Shown piece by piece: positions 50,128-58,686 of a stretch of DNA of 64,000 bases. The DNA lies in contig NZ_BJYA01000001.1 in assembly GCF_007991275.1 (NCBI RefSeq), forward strand, positions 62,001-126,000, in the 5' to 3' direction. How positions within the stretch are numbered: the first letter of the stretch is position 1; the number at the start of each line of letters is the position of its first letter. The position numbers and the translations under genes were made by a program. The notes beneath the pieces are model-generated. The model was not told the DNA's origin, did no database searches, and was given only the letters and a program-made list of their open reading frames with translations. Source of the DNA: Alkalibacillus haloalkaliphilus. Lineage in GTDB: Bacteria; Bacillota; Bacilli; Bacillales; Alkalibacillaceae.

Positions 50128-50520
50128 ATTGTTCCTCCTCTGTCTACTAATGACATAGAGTGCCTAATACTCTATTACCCCATATATAAAATTCTGAAAC
50201 TTATATTACTAAAATTTTCTTATATTGAATTATTTATGTAGAGCTATATTCCTAACTTAAATGGTATCGAACAAAAAAGGTTCGTCACAAACGCCGAATT
50301 TTCAGAAATATATCGATTATTCTTGTCATAGTTTGGTAGTTTATATCTATGAGTGTCTATTCTTTTTTATAATTCAATATCCTTTCTTTTGTTCCCTATT
50401 ACTTGAAATTTGTAATTTGACTTCCAGTTTAATTTCTTATATAGAACAGGGATTTTATTACCTCAATCGAAACGAACTGGGGTAATATACATAACATTTA
50501 AGCTTTAACCCATAAAAAAA
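50128..50520. other. AT-rich intergenic region, no gene seen
   Basis: Between the antiporter gene end and dctQ. The longest frame on the plus strand (about 74 codons at 50261) has no ribosome site and a composition typical of AT-rich noise. The dctQ promoter should lie here. Confidence 0.5.
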
Positions 50521-50552
50521 TCCCTCCTTACTTAATAAATAGTAAGGAGGGA
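50521..50552 (-). terminator. Terminator after the antiporter gene
   Basis: TCCCTCCTTACT and AGTAAGGAGGGA pair perfectly around an 8-base loop, seven bases from the stop codon. Confidence 0.85.
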
Positions 50553-50558
50553 CATGAT

Positions 50559-52352
50559 TTATTCTGGTTTAGCTAAACTTATAATTTGATCTCCTGGTTC
50601 TGCTGTTAGATTGTTTTCTGGTGTAAAGAAGTTAACCGAACCAGACTGTTTCACAATGGCTAGTATTACATCTTCTTCGCTTCGATCATTTAAGAAGTCA
50701 TCATAAGTGTATGACTCTGTAATCGGAGCCTTTTCGAAAATGAATCCATCATTAATTTTTTCGTTTAGAGAAGTCCAAGTTACTTGACCATCAAATAGAA
50801 CCGTACCACTTATATGGTGACTTACTTCACTTAATTGGTCACCTTCATTTGTTTGCAATGGTAATTGGAATAAGTGTTCTTTACCGTATTCAGGTTTGAA
50901 TGTTGAGCTGACAAGCGTGTTATAAGAGTCAAACTCTGTAACACTCAACATGTAATCATACGGCGTCATATCTAATTGATACTCCATTTGTTCTGATAAG
51001 ATTTCTTCGTGTTCATAAGGTACTTCAGCTTTCGTTGCGTGTGTTAAACGACTCGAAGATGCATCTGTAATAATGACTGGCACCCCTAAGTCTTGTAAAG
51101 CCTTCGCAAAGTTAGCTGAGAACTTGTTAGAACCAACAAACAAGACTCCATCTTTAGTATCCGTTGATAAGCCTAACTTACGCGATAGCCATCCGATTGA
51201 AAAGCCGTGCGCTAACACTGTACCAAACACTAAACCGAACGTAAGCGACGTTAGGATCTCAGCATCTTGGAATCCAGCATCAATTAAAACGTTGGCAAAG
51301 TAAGCTGATACCGTTAAAGCAACAATACCTCTTGGCGCAATCCAACCAACGAGTAGTTTTTCACGGAATTCAAGATTCGTACCCATCGTTGATAAGAAGA
51401 TGGTTAACGGACGAATTACGAATAACATCATTATGATAAATAGCATAATATTTAAATCAAAGATTGATAATAATGTTTCGCGATCTAATGATGCAGTTAA
51501 CATAATGAAAATGACTGAAATGAGTAAGATCGAAATGTTTTCTTTAAAGTGACGCATATCACTAATAGCTGATATATGCATATTCGCAATGGTCATACCC
51601 ATTACAGTTACTGCAAGTAGACCTGTTTCATGCATAATAAAGTCACTTAAAGCAAACGCCATAATAACTGTAACTAAAACAACTGGTGATTTTAAGAATT
51701 CTGGTACTAGACCTCTTTCAAATGACCAGCCAATTCCATAACCGAACGCCGCACCAATGATACCAGCTAAGATCGATGCTAATAAGAACATAATAACTGC
51801 ATCAAATGTGACGGTTTCAATTGTTAAGAACTTAATAAATTCGAATGAGAAAACAGCTAATAAAGCGCCAAATGGGTCGACAACGATTCCTTCCCATTTT
51901 AGAATGGCAGCTGCTCTAGGCTTTAACTTCGCCTGCCTTAAAAGAGGCAAGATTACCGTTGGCCCTGTTACAATGAAAATACCACCAATAACGAACGCAA
52001 CAGCCCACGATAAGCCAGCTACGTAATGTGCTGCTAATGAACCAAAAATCCATGCTAGAAAGGCACCTACAGTTACAATACGAAAGACTGGCTTTCGCAT
52101 ACCTTTAATTTCACGGAAATCTAAATTCAAACTACCTTCGAATAATATGATACCAACAGCAATCGAGATTAACGGCCCATAAAGGTCGCCTAAGTCTGCT
52201 TCAGGATTGATAATACCGAATACAGGACCAGCTAGTAAACCAACAATCGCCATAACTACAATTGCTGGCAAGCGTGTGCGCCAAGCAATCCACTGTGACA
52301 GCACCCCTAAAGCACCGATGATCATCATAATCATTAATAAGTTTTCCAACAC
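50559..52352 (-). CDS. CPA1-family Na+/H+ antiporter with C-terminal regulatory domain
   Basis: Cation/proton antiporter of 597 residues. About 12 spans occupy residues 1-395, with the ion-site segment GPTVILPLLR and EGIVVDPFGALLAV (Asp near residue 160) typical of NhaP-type proteins. The C-terminal 200 residues begin GVLFVGSNKFSANFAKAL, a Rossmann-like TrkA-N-type start, and end in TAEPGDQIISLAKPE, a TrkA-C-like pattern, so activity may be gated by nucleotides. Start at GTG 52352 or TTG 52349, both near AGGAGG. Fits salt and alkaline pH homeostasis. Confidence 0.88.
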   Translation of the reverse strand: MLENLLMIMMIIGALGVLSQWIAWRTRLPAIVVMAIVGLLAGPVFGIINPEADLGDLYGPLISIAVGIILFEGSLNLDFREIKGMRKPVFRIVTVGAFLAWIFGSLAAHYVAGLSWAVAFVIGGIFIVTGPTVILPLLRQAKLKPRAAAILKWEGIVVDPFGALLAVFSFEFIKFLTIETVTFDAVIMFLLASILAGIIGAAFGYGIGWSFERGLVPEFLKSPVVLVTVIMAFALSDFIMHETGLLAVTVMGMTIANMHISAISDMRHFKENISILLISVIFIMLTASLDRETLLSIFDLNIMLFIIMMLFVIRPLTIFLSTMGTNLEFREKLLVGWIAPRGIVALTVSAYFANVLIDAGFQDAEILTSLTFGLVFGTVLAHGFSIGWLSRKLGLSTDTKDGVLFVGSNKFSANFAKALQDLGVPVIITDASSSRLTHATKAEVPYEHEEILSEQMEYQLDMTPYDYMLSVTEFDSYNTLVSSTFKPEYGKEHLFQLPLQTNEGDQLSEVSHHISGTVLFDGQVTWTSLNEKINDGFIFEKAPITESYTYDDFLNDRSEEDVILAIVKQSGSVNFFTPENNLTAEPGDQIISLAKPE

Positions 52353-52580
52353 TGTTCCTCCTAACGCTTCTATATTAATTTACACATATTGAAAATGTTT
52401 ATTAGATAATTCAATAGGGCAATTCTATTTTTCACACAAGACACCATGCCATTATAATTTTGGAAAAATAGCCCGTCAATCATAAATTTTCAATTGCTGT
52501 TTTGGTGGTGTTTGGTGGGGGTTAGAGGTTAGTTTGTTGTGGTTTAATTGGTGGTTGCGTCGGGTTTGGAGTTGGTGTAG

Positions 52581-52940
52581 TTTTTTGGCGTTTGCGGAGT
52601 GCTTTTTGGCGTTCGTGAAGTTTATTTGGCGTTCGCGCACTGCTTTTTGGCGCTCATGAAGTTTATTTGGCGCTCGGTCACACTATTTTGGCGCTCACGA
52701 AGTTTATTTGGCGTTCGGTCACACTATTTTGGCGCTCACTAAGTTTATTTGGCGTTAGGTCATACTATTTTGGCGTTCGCGGGCCACTTTTTGGCGTTCG
52801 ATCATATTCATTGGCACTCGCATCAATTAGCACTCACCAATTTTATCGGTGCTCAACCTTTTTTATCAGCGCTCGGTCCCGGTTTATCGGCGTTCGCACA
52901 TTATTTATCAGCGCTCACGAAGTTTTATCAGCGCTCAACC
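52581..52940. repeat. Array 2 of short degenerate GGCGCTC / ATCAGCGCTC units
   Basis: About 11-12 units of T-run plus GGCG(C/T)TCG..., two GCACTC variants, and then five units of TTTATC(A/G)GCG(C/T)TC, in the same orientation and block order as array 1 (12359-12693). It is preceded by a G-rich stretch (52500-52580) and followed by the lipA terminator. No gene. Confidence 0.75.
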
Positions 52941-52947
52941 GAAAAAA

Positions 52948-52977
52948 TCCGCTATTCTCTAATCCGAGAATAGCGGA
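52948..52977 (-). terminator. Terminator after lipA
   Basis: TCCGCTATTCTC (52948-52959) and GAGAATAGCGGA (52966-52977) pair perfectly; the minus-strand continuation is TTTTTTC. Confidence 0.85.
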
Positions 52978-52988
52978 AACCTACTATA

Positions 52989-53918
52989 TTACGATACAGG
53001 TTGGTTCTTAATGTATTGTTCTTCATATTGTTCGCGGCGACGTTTTGATGCTTCGCTTACTTGTTCGTCTGCGTGGTAAGAAGAGCGAACTAATGGACCA
53101 GCTTGGCAATGCTGGAAGCCTTTTTGGAACGCGATTTTGCGTAGTTCTGCAAATTCTCTTGGCTCATAGTAACGTTCTACTTTTAAGTGGTTACGCGTCG
53201 GTTGTAAATATTGCCCGATTGTTAAAATATCAACATCGTGTGCTAATAAGTCATCCATTGTTTCGATAATCTCTTCTTTCGTTTCACCTAGGCCAACCAT
53301 AATACTTGATTTTGTTGGTGTATCCGGCGCAATCTCTTTAACACGCTTTAATAATGTTAATGAACGGTCATACGTTGCACGTGAACGGACAGTTGGTGTT
53401 AAGCGACGAACAGTTTCAACGTTATGGTTGAAAATATCCGGTCCTGCATCCATTAACATTTTAATGTTTTCGTAATCACCTTTCATATCAGAAGGTAATA
53501 CTTCTACTGTAGTCCCTGGGTTACGCTCGCGGATCGCTTTTACCGTTTCAGCGAAAATTGCTGCACCGCCATCTTTCAAGTCGTCACGTGCAACAGCTGT
53601 GACAACTGCATGGCGTAAGCCCATAATTTCAACAGACTCTGCAACGCGCTCAGGCTCGCCCCAGTCTAATTCAGTAGGGAGACCTGTGTTAACCGCGCAA
53701 AAACGGCAACCACGTGTACATGTCTTACCTAAAATCATAAACGTCGCAGTCTTACGAACAGCCCAACATTCGTGGATATTCGGACAACGCGCTTCTTCAC
53801 ATACCGTGTTCAAGTTTTTCTCACGCATCATCTTCTTAAGTCCGATATAGTTTTTGTTCGTGTTGAGCTTAATTTTAAGCCATTCCGGTTTTCTTACGTA
53901 TTCTTCTTTTTTGCTCAC
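52989..53918 (-). CDS. lipA: Lipoyl synthase
   Basis: Radical SAM enzyme that inserts two sulfurs into protein-bound octanoyl groups to make lipoyl cofactor. Started at the GTG 53918 ([15 protein letters not shown]), five bases after AGGGGTGG, it has 309 residues. Both Fe-S clusters are visible: the auxiliary cluster cysteines 40, 45 and 51 ([12 protein letters not shown]) and the radical SAM triad 67, 71 and 74 (CTRGCRFC). The conserved C-terminal RSSYHADEQ serine is present. It follows lipM directly. Confidence 0.96.
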   Translation of the reverse strand: MSKKEEYVRKPEWLKIKLNTNKNYIGLKKMMREKNLNTVCEEARCPNIHECWAVRKTATFMILGKTCTRGCRFCAVNTGLPTELDWGEPERVAESVEIMGLRHAVVTAVARDDLKDGGAAIFAETVKAIRERNPGTTVEVLPSDMKGDYENIKMLMDAGPDIFNHNVETVRRLTPTVRSRATYDRSLTLLKRVKEIAPDTPTKSSIMVGLGETKEEIIETMDDLLAHDVDILTIGQYLQPTRNHLKVERYYEPREFAELRKIAFQKGFQHCQAGPLVRSSYHADEQVSEASKRRREQYEEQYIKNQPVS

Positions 53919-53941
53919 ATGTGCCACCCCTTCACGAAAGA

Positions 53942-54760
53942 TTATCTTGAGTAATTCCACTCATCTGACTCATATTGTTCTTTCATTAACTGTTGAACCT
54001 CTTCTTCTTGTTCATCAGTTAGCATATATGGTTCAAAATGGACACCTAACCCTTTTTCAAACCCGTGGGAGAAAGCTTTCTCCACTTCTCGAATAGCAGG
54101 TTTTCGCCCCATTTCTACTTCCATTGAAGTTGCTTTTCTCTTAAGTACTTGTTTTGCTCTTTCTTTCTTAGTTTCATCAGGATAGACAAACATATCAAAC
54201 AGCTCATCGAAATTCATACTGATCGGTACTGAACCGTGCTGTAAAATGACACCACGCTGCCTCGTTTGCGCACTACCTGCTGCTTTCTTTCCATTAAGTA
54301 CGAGTTCATACCACGACGGCTCATCAAAGCAGACCGCAGAGCCTGTCTGATTCAGTTTACCTTCTGGGATTGAAAACTCTGCCTCAAGCCCTAGCAATCG
54401 ATAGCCTTCTAACAAGCCTTGTGAAATGACTTTGTACGCTTCAGTTACCGTTTTTGGCATACTTGGGTGATCTTCAGAAACGATGATGCTATAAGTTAAT
54501 TCATCATCATGCAATACAGCCCGACCACCTGTTAAACGTCGAACGAGATCAAAGCCATACTTTTTCACGTTTTCTGTATGTATTTTGCCTTCAACCTTTT
54601 GAAAATAACCTAAAGACAAACCAGCTGGCTCCCACGTGTAAAACCGTAATGTCGGAGGAATCTTGCCCTCGCTATGCCACTTCAACAAACAATCATCTAA
54701 AGCCATGTTGTAAGCAGCTGAGTTCGCTTTTGAATTAATAAAATACCACGTTTCACTCAT
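53942..54760 (-). CDS. lipM: Octanoyl-[GcvH]:protein octanoyltransferase (LipM)
   Basis: Moves octanoate from acyl carrier protein to the H protein, the substrate for lipoyl synthesis in Bacillus. The 272-residue product has the BPL/LplA fold with [18 protein letters not shown] (about 74-91) and the catalytic cysteine 144 in [12 protein letters not shown] plus Lys159 ([13 protein letters not shown]). LipM and LipL are separated by such details; LipM is the closer match. Start ATG at 54760; a GTG twelve bases earlier is possible, and neither has a strong site. Gene pairing lipM-lipA covers both steps. Confidence 0.87.
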   Translation of the reverse strand: MSETWYFINSKANSAAYNMALDDCLLKWHSEGKIPPTLRFYTWEPAGLSLGYFQKVEGKIHTENVKKYGFDLVRRLTGGRAVLHDDELTYSIIVSEDHPSMPKTVTEAYKVISQGLLEGYRLLGLEAEFSIPEGKLNQTGSAVCFDEPSWYELVLNGKKAAGSAQTRQRGVILQHGSVPISMNFDELFDMFVYPDETKKERAKQVLKRKATSMEVEMGRKPAIREVEKAFSHGFEKGLGVHFEPYMLTDEQEEEVQQLMKEQYESDEWNYSR

Positions 54761-55076
54761 TTTAAGAGTCACACTTTCTAGACTATTCTGTTTGAAAATT
54801 ACAAAATAAGTTGATAAAAAACTAAACGAAGCTTAGAATTTTTTACCTATTTTAAACATCTACATCATATCAATAATCTCGAGGGCTGTAAATTGGTGAC
54901 AACTATAACGTTAACAAATAGGACTTTTAATATACGAACCATGACATTTGTACGAAAATCATTGCAATTTTCAGCAAATTGCTTAAAATTGAAGAAAAAT
55001 TTATTAATATATGCTATATTATTTGTAGAAATAACACGAATTAGCTCAATATGAATAAACTAAGGAGTTTTCGCAA
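54761..55076. other. Intergenic region upstream of sinR, no sinI seen
   Basis: No sinI-like frame. A possible 37-codon frame at about 54942 shows no SinI features. The region is AT-rich; TATATT at about 55014-55019 could be the sinR -10. An AAGGAG site precedes the sinR ATG. Confidence 0.5.
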
Positions 55077-55406
55077 ATGATCGGTGAGCGTGTAAAAAAT
55101 TATCGTAAAGAGGCAGGGATGACGCTAACACAGTTGGCTGAAGAGGCTGGGATTGCCAAGTCATATTTAAGCGCTATTGAACGAAATATACAACAAAACC
55201 CTTCTATTCAATTTCTTGAAAAAGTCGCTAATGTATTAAATGTTGACGTTGACCATTTAATTAAAGACCCTGAAGAAATGAGTGATGAACCGTTAGACCG
55301 CGAGTGGGAAAAGCTCGTTAAAGATGCAATGGACTCTGGCGTGTCTAAAGATGAATTCCGCGAATTTCTCGAATTTAATAAATGGAAAAAGAATCAAGGC
55401 CACTAA
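55077..55406 (+). CDS. sinR: Biofilm master repressor SinR
   Basis: DNA-binding repressor of biofilm matrix genes. 109 residues; the XRE helix-turn-helix (residues 1-66, MIGERVKNYRKEAGMTLTQL... AKSYLSAIERNIQQNPS) is very close to B. subtilis SinR, and the C-terminal dimer segment (REWEKLVKDAMDSGVSKDEF, about 75-95) is the SinI-interaction region. It is encoded opposite the tapA-sipW-tasA operon, with which it converges. The anti-repressor gene sinI is not adjacent. The tapA leader contains a paired GTTCTTT operator. Confidence 0.93.
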   Translation: MIGERVKNYRKEAGMTLTQLAEEAGIAKSYLSAIERNIQQNPSIQFLEKVANVLNVDVDHLIKDPEEMSDEPLDREWEKLVKDAMDSGVSKDEFREFLEFNKWKKNQGH

Positions 55407-55409
55407 AAG

Positions 55410-55449
55410 AAAGCTGGTTGTAAGTGTAAAACCTTACGACCAGCTTTTT
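55410..55449. terminator. Bidirectional terminator between sinR and the sortase gene
   Basis: AAAGCTGGTTGTAAG pairs with CTTACGACCAGCTTT, one G-T pair, T runs at both ends. It separates the convergent genes. Confidence 0.82.
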
Positions 55450-56045
55450 TATAATAATTTTGCTTGAACAATCACACGTTGCGTCGAGTCGATCGTGCAT
55501 GTAATGAGGGTTATCATTGATTTATCCTCTTGCACATCCAGTACCGAAATATCCTCTGGTTCAACGATGAACGTATCGACCACTTCATATTCATATTCCG
55601 AATCGTGCGTTTCAACCGTCACACGATCACCAACCTCAACCTCATCTAATCGATTGAAAAGGCGGCCCGACGTTCGGCTACGGTGAGCTGCAATACCGAT
55701 ATTGCCTACCTCACCAAAAGTAAAACCTTGTGACATTAACCCTGCCCCGACATCTAGATTCTCTACCGTTGCCCCCTCTAACATGGGGAGAGTTAAGCCA
55801 ATCTTATCAATATGGATGAGCCCTTGGACTTCTTCATTATGGTGGATGTTGTCACCTGAAGTGTCGTCCACCCCTACCTCAGCTGCATGAACCCGATTTT
55901 GTTCATCATTAAACAACTGATCGAGCTCTCTGAAAGAATCAACAAGCTCTCCCTCTTGGTGGGTATAATATTGATTTTGAAAGTAAGGGAAGAGAATGAC
56001 GGCTGTGCCTATTATGATGAGTAGTAATCCGAATATACGAAGCAT
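55449..56045 (-). CDS. srtD: Class D sortase
   Basis: Transpeptidase that cleaves LPxTG-type signals and joins the protein to cell-wall peptide. 198 residues: N-terminal membrane span (about 4-21), a linker, then the sortase barrel with catalytic His121 (GIAAHRSRTSG), Cys183 (MITLITCTID) and Arg190 (STQRVIVQ). Class D by TLITC and size. Two bases separate it from the LPxTG protein gene, the natural substrate, so the pair is co-transcribed at the end of the fibre operon. No other LPxTG gene is seen nearby. Confidence 0.9.
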   Translation of the reverse strand: MLRIFGLLLIIIGTAVILFPYFQNQYYTHQEGELVDSFRELDQLFNDEQNRVHAAEVGVDDTSGDNIHHNEEVQGLIHIDKIGLTLPMLEGATVENLDVGAGLMSQGFTFGEVGNIGIAAHRSRTSGRLFNRLDEVEVGDRVTVETHDSEYEYEVVDTFIVEPEDISVLDVQEDKSMITLITCTIDSTQRVIVQAKLL

Positions 56046-56047
56046 AA

Positions 56048-56716
56048 CTACCCTTCCCCAACTAGTTTACTTCGGCGCTTAGCAAGGATTAATCCTAAAC
56101 CAGATAAAGCAATCACACCACCGATGATGTAGTAAAGGTATGGAATGGATTCACCTGTTTGTGGGAGGATTCCTAGACCTCCGCCGGTGCTTGGTAAAGT
56201 GCCTTCTTCCTCTTCTTCAGGAGTAGAAGATGCTACCTCTTCACCACTTGCCCATACTTGCAAGTCAAAAGCCGTTTCTAAACCTTGAAACTCATTGCCT
56301 GACTCCCATGGAAACTTTATTCCAAAAACAACTTCTTCACTTTCTTGCACTTCTAATGGACGCGATTCAAAACCTTCGAAACCGGATAAACTTCCTTCAT
56401 AAAGCACTCCACTTTCATCTGATACAACTAACTGAAGTTGCTCAAATAATTTTTCAGAGCCTCCAGTATGTTCAACAGAAGAATGATAGTTATAATCCAT
56501 ATTTCCATAGTTTTCAATCGTCAAAGTTCGCTCTGCTGTGTCACCTGGCTTTATATTGGATAAATCAAACATAACTGACTGAGGCGTTGTATCGATACTA
56601 ACCTCTGAGTCTGAGTTCTCTTCACTTGCCAATGTGCCAGTTGGGTTGTAAAGAGTAACAAAAGCTAGCATTATACATGTATAGATTAAAGCTATAACAA
56701 TACTAAACTTCTTCAT
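56048..56716 (-). CDS. LPXTG-anchored TasA-like surface protein
   Basis: A 222-residue secreted protein with signal peptide (about 1-31), a beta domain that opens like the TasA paralogues (VMFDLSNIKPGDTAERTL, about 48-65) and a C-terminal wall-sorting signal: LPQTGES (184-190), a hydrophobic span (191-212) and KRRSK. A second LPSTG lies at 174-178, so two cleavage sites are possible. The shared NLKPGDT motif with the three TasA proteins suggests that it is the wall-anchored base of the fibre (inference). The dedicated sortase follows directly. Confidence 0.85.
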   Translation of the reverse strand: MKKFSIVIALIYTCIMLAFVTLYNPTGTLASEENSDSEVSIDTTPQSVMFDLSNIKPGDTAERTLTIENYGNMDYNYHSSVEHTGGSEKLFEQLQLVVSDESGVLYEGSLSGFEGFESRPLEVQESEEVVFGIKFPWESGNEFQGLETAFDLQVWASGEEVASSTPEEEEEGTLPSTGGGLGILPQTGESIPYLYYIIGGVIALSGLGLILAKRRSKLVGEG

Positions 56717-56742
56717 ATTTTCACCACACTTTAATCATTTAA

Positions 56743-56764
56743 AAGGCGGGGAAATCCCCGCCTT
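56743..56764 (-). terminator. Internal terminator between tasA-3 and the LPXTG gene
   Basis: AAGGCGGGG and CCCCGCCTT pair perfectly around four bases with TTTT after it on the minus strand, seven bases past the tasA-3 stop and 26 bases before the next start. Read-through would give the anchor and sortase at lower level than TasA. Confidence 0.8.
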
Positions 56765-56771
56765 ATTCATA

Positions 56772-57665
56772 TTAGTCTTGATCTTCTGGATTATTTTTTT
56801 CGTTTTCTCCTACATAACCGTTCTCTGAACCAACATCAATACCATGCCACTGAGTTGCTTCTAAATAGAAGTCTACATCAATACTATTATTTTGGAATTT
56901 ATTTTGAGTGTATAGGCCGTCATTACCATCGCCATCTTGACGCTCTCTATCATCAATGAACTTAATTGTCATGACAATATCTTTTGATTGACCAGCCTCG
57001 ATAGCATGCAGTCCAGCTTCTTCGACCGTTATCCATCCTTTTAAATAATCCTTAATCTCTGGCGCTAGGTTGATGCGATCCTTGTTAATCCAAGCTTCAG
57101 TACCTTCAAAGTTCTGTTCATGATCTTCTTTTGTATATACATGTTGATCACGAACTGTATCTAAATTACCTTCATAAAAGTCATATAAACTTAAGCTCGC
57201 TGTATCATCCCATGGTTTAGGTATGAACCACTCATGCTCATAATCTAATACTGATTTGAATAGAGGTAAATACTTATCATGGTCAACCACTTCAAAGAAC
57301 TGTATCTCAAACTGCTTTAAAAACTCTTTATAATCGTCATTTGAACCTGAGAATCCATTTCCATTAACTTCACCTTCTTGAAAACCATCTACATCCATGT
57401 GCATTAATACATGCTGAATTGCTAGCGAACCACCGTTTGTGATTGTAAATTCACGAGTCATTGTATCACCAGGCTTTAGGTTGCTCAGTCTAAATAAATG
57501 ACCCTCATCATCTAAATTGCTAACATCCAAGTTTAGCTCACCTGCTGCAAATTGGTTATCAATTACCTCAATGTCGTTAAATGCTGCGTATGTGCCTCCA
57601 CCAACTAATGAAAGACCCATAACCCCTGTTACAATACCTACTCCTAACTTCTTTTTAAAATCCAT
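56772..57665 (-). CDS. tasA-3: TasA/CalY-family fibre protein, third paralogue
   Basis: Secreted biofilm fibre subunit of the TasA/camelysin family (called M73 peptidase in older annotation). 297 residues from the ATG at 57665 (GAGGGGA upstream). Signal sequence ends near TYAAFND, the standard TasA N-terminus. Shared features are LSNLKPGDTMTREF (about 56-69) and the C-terminal ATQWHGIDVGSENGY near residue 280. The tail is acidic. It shares the first two-thirds of its layout with the two upstream copies, and the C-terminus closely with copy 1. Confidence 0.87.
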   Translation of the reverse strand: MDFKKKLGVGIVTGVMGLSLVGGGTYAAFNDIEVIDNQFAAGELNLDVSNLDDEGHLFRLSNLKPGDTMTREFTITNGGSLAIQHVLMHMDVDGFQEGEVNGNGFSGSNDDYKEFLKQFEIQFFEVVDHDKYLPLFKSVLDYEHEWFIPKPWDDTASLSLYDFYEGNLDTVRDQHVYTKEDHEQNFEGTEAWINKDRINLAPEIKDYLKGWITVEEAGLHAIEAGQSKDIVMTIKFIDDRERQDGDGNDGLYTQNKFQNNSIDVDFYLEATQWHGIDVGSENGYVGENEKNNPEDQD

Positions 57666-57727
57666 CTTTCTAAATCCCCTCTCCAACAATTATCTATTAA
57701 AAAGAGCTTAAATCTCCTTCTAATCTT

Positions 57728-58627
57728 CTATTTGTCTTGTTGACCTACTCCATTGTCTTCTACATAACCATTAGAATCTATGTCTATTCCAGGCCACTGA
57801 GTTGCTTCAAATACAAAATCTAAACTAACACTGTTATTTTGGAATTTATTTTGCATATATAAACCATCATCATTTCTATTTTCTTTATCATTAATAAACT
57901 TGATCCCTATTTCAAAGTTTAAGTTTTCTTGGGAGTCCAGACCATTAAGCGCAGAAAGGTCTACACGATCCTTGTTGTCTACTAATGGATTGTCGCCATC
58001 ATAATCACTTTCAGTAAACACATATGTCGAATCAACCCACTGACCTAAACCTTCTCCGTTATATAAATCATAAAGAGTAAAAACTTCTGATGGAGTCGGT
58101 TCGGGATCACTGCCGTTACCGTCACCTGGGCCACCTTCACCATTGTCACCTTCATCATCTTCACAATGCGGGTTACCTTGTGGATTACCTTCCTCACAAG
58201 CCGGAACACCTAAAGTACTAATGTTATCTGTTAACAATGAAGTCCCTTCAACATTGAATGATGTGATCGCAAACTGCTTCAGAAATTCTTTATAAGCGTC
58301 ATTCGAACCAACAAAATCGTTCTCATCATTTACTTCATTAGAAAAGCTAACCTTTTCTAAGTGTAACAACACATTTTGAATAGCTAATGAACCTTCATTA
58401 CCTAGCTCAAAAGATCGAGTCATGGTATCACCAGGCTTTAAGTTCTCCAGTGTGAAACCTTTAGCACTAGATTCGCCAGCTTCAACCGTTAAGTCTAATG
58501 TACCAGCAGCGAATGAGTTATTTACTGTTTCAATATCGTTAAATGCTGCATAGGTACCGCCACCTATTAAAGTTAAGCCCATAGCTCCAGTAATAACCGC
58601 TAAGCCTATTTTCTTTTTTATACTCAT
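57728..58627 (-). CDS. tasA-2: TasA/CalY-family fibre protein, second paralogue
   Basis: 299 residues, starting MSIKKKIGLAVITG with an AAGGAG site. The TasA signal peptide (ending TYAAFND), LENLKPGDTMTRSF and ATQWPGIDIDSNGYV identify the family. It differs from its neighbours in a central insert of about 40 residues that has two cysteines (PACEEGNPQGNPHCEDDEG) and then a Gly/Asp/Pro-rich stretch, so a disulfide-bonded flexible loop is likely. Its transcript must pass a terminator hairpin upstream. Confidence 0.87.
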   Translation of the reverse strand: MSIKKKIGLAVITGAMGLTLIGGGTYAAFNDIETVNNSFAAGTLDLTVEAGESSAKGFTLENLKPGDTMTRSFELGNEGSLAIQNVLLHLEKVSFSNEVNDENDFVGSNDAYKEFLKQFAITSFNVEGTSLLTDNISTLGVPACEEGNPQGNPHCEDDEGDNGEGGPGDGNGSDPEPTPSEVFTLYDLYNGEGLGQWVDSTYVFTESDYDGDNPLVDNKDRVDLSALNGLDSQENLNFEIGIKFINDKENRNDDGLYMQNKFQNNSVSLDFVFEATQWPGIDIDSNGYVEDNGVGQQDK

Positions 58628-58650
58628 TAACTTCGCACTCCTTTTTAAAA

Positions 58651-58670
58651 AAGGGAGGTAATCCTCCCTT
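58651..58670 (-). terminator. Internal terminator between tasA-1 and tasA-2
   Basis: AAGGGAGG and CCTCCCTT pair around four bases and continue into TTTT on the minus strand. It lies 16 bases past the tasA-1 stop and 24 before the tasA-2 start. Confidence 0.75.
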
Positions 58671-58686
58671 AATTTAATAAATTCTA

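Noticed and set aside
50261..50485. 74-codon plus-strand ORF between dctQ and the antiporter gene
   Set aside because: No ribosome site, composition of AT-rich DNA, no recognisable motif.
54960..54976. Spo0A-box-like TTTGTACGAAAA upstream of sinR
   Set aside because: Spacing within the box is off by one base relative to the TTTGTCGAAA-type consensus, so it was not listed as a site.
54942..55053. Short frame that could be sinI
   Set aside because: The predicted peptide has no SinI dimer helix pattern and no ribosome site.
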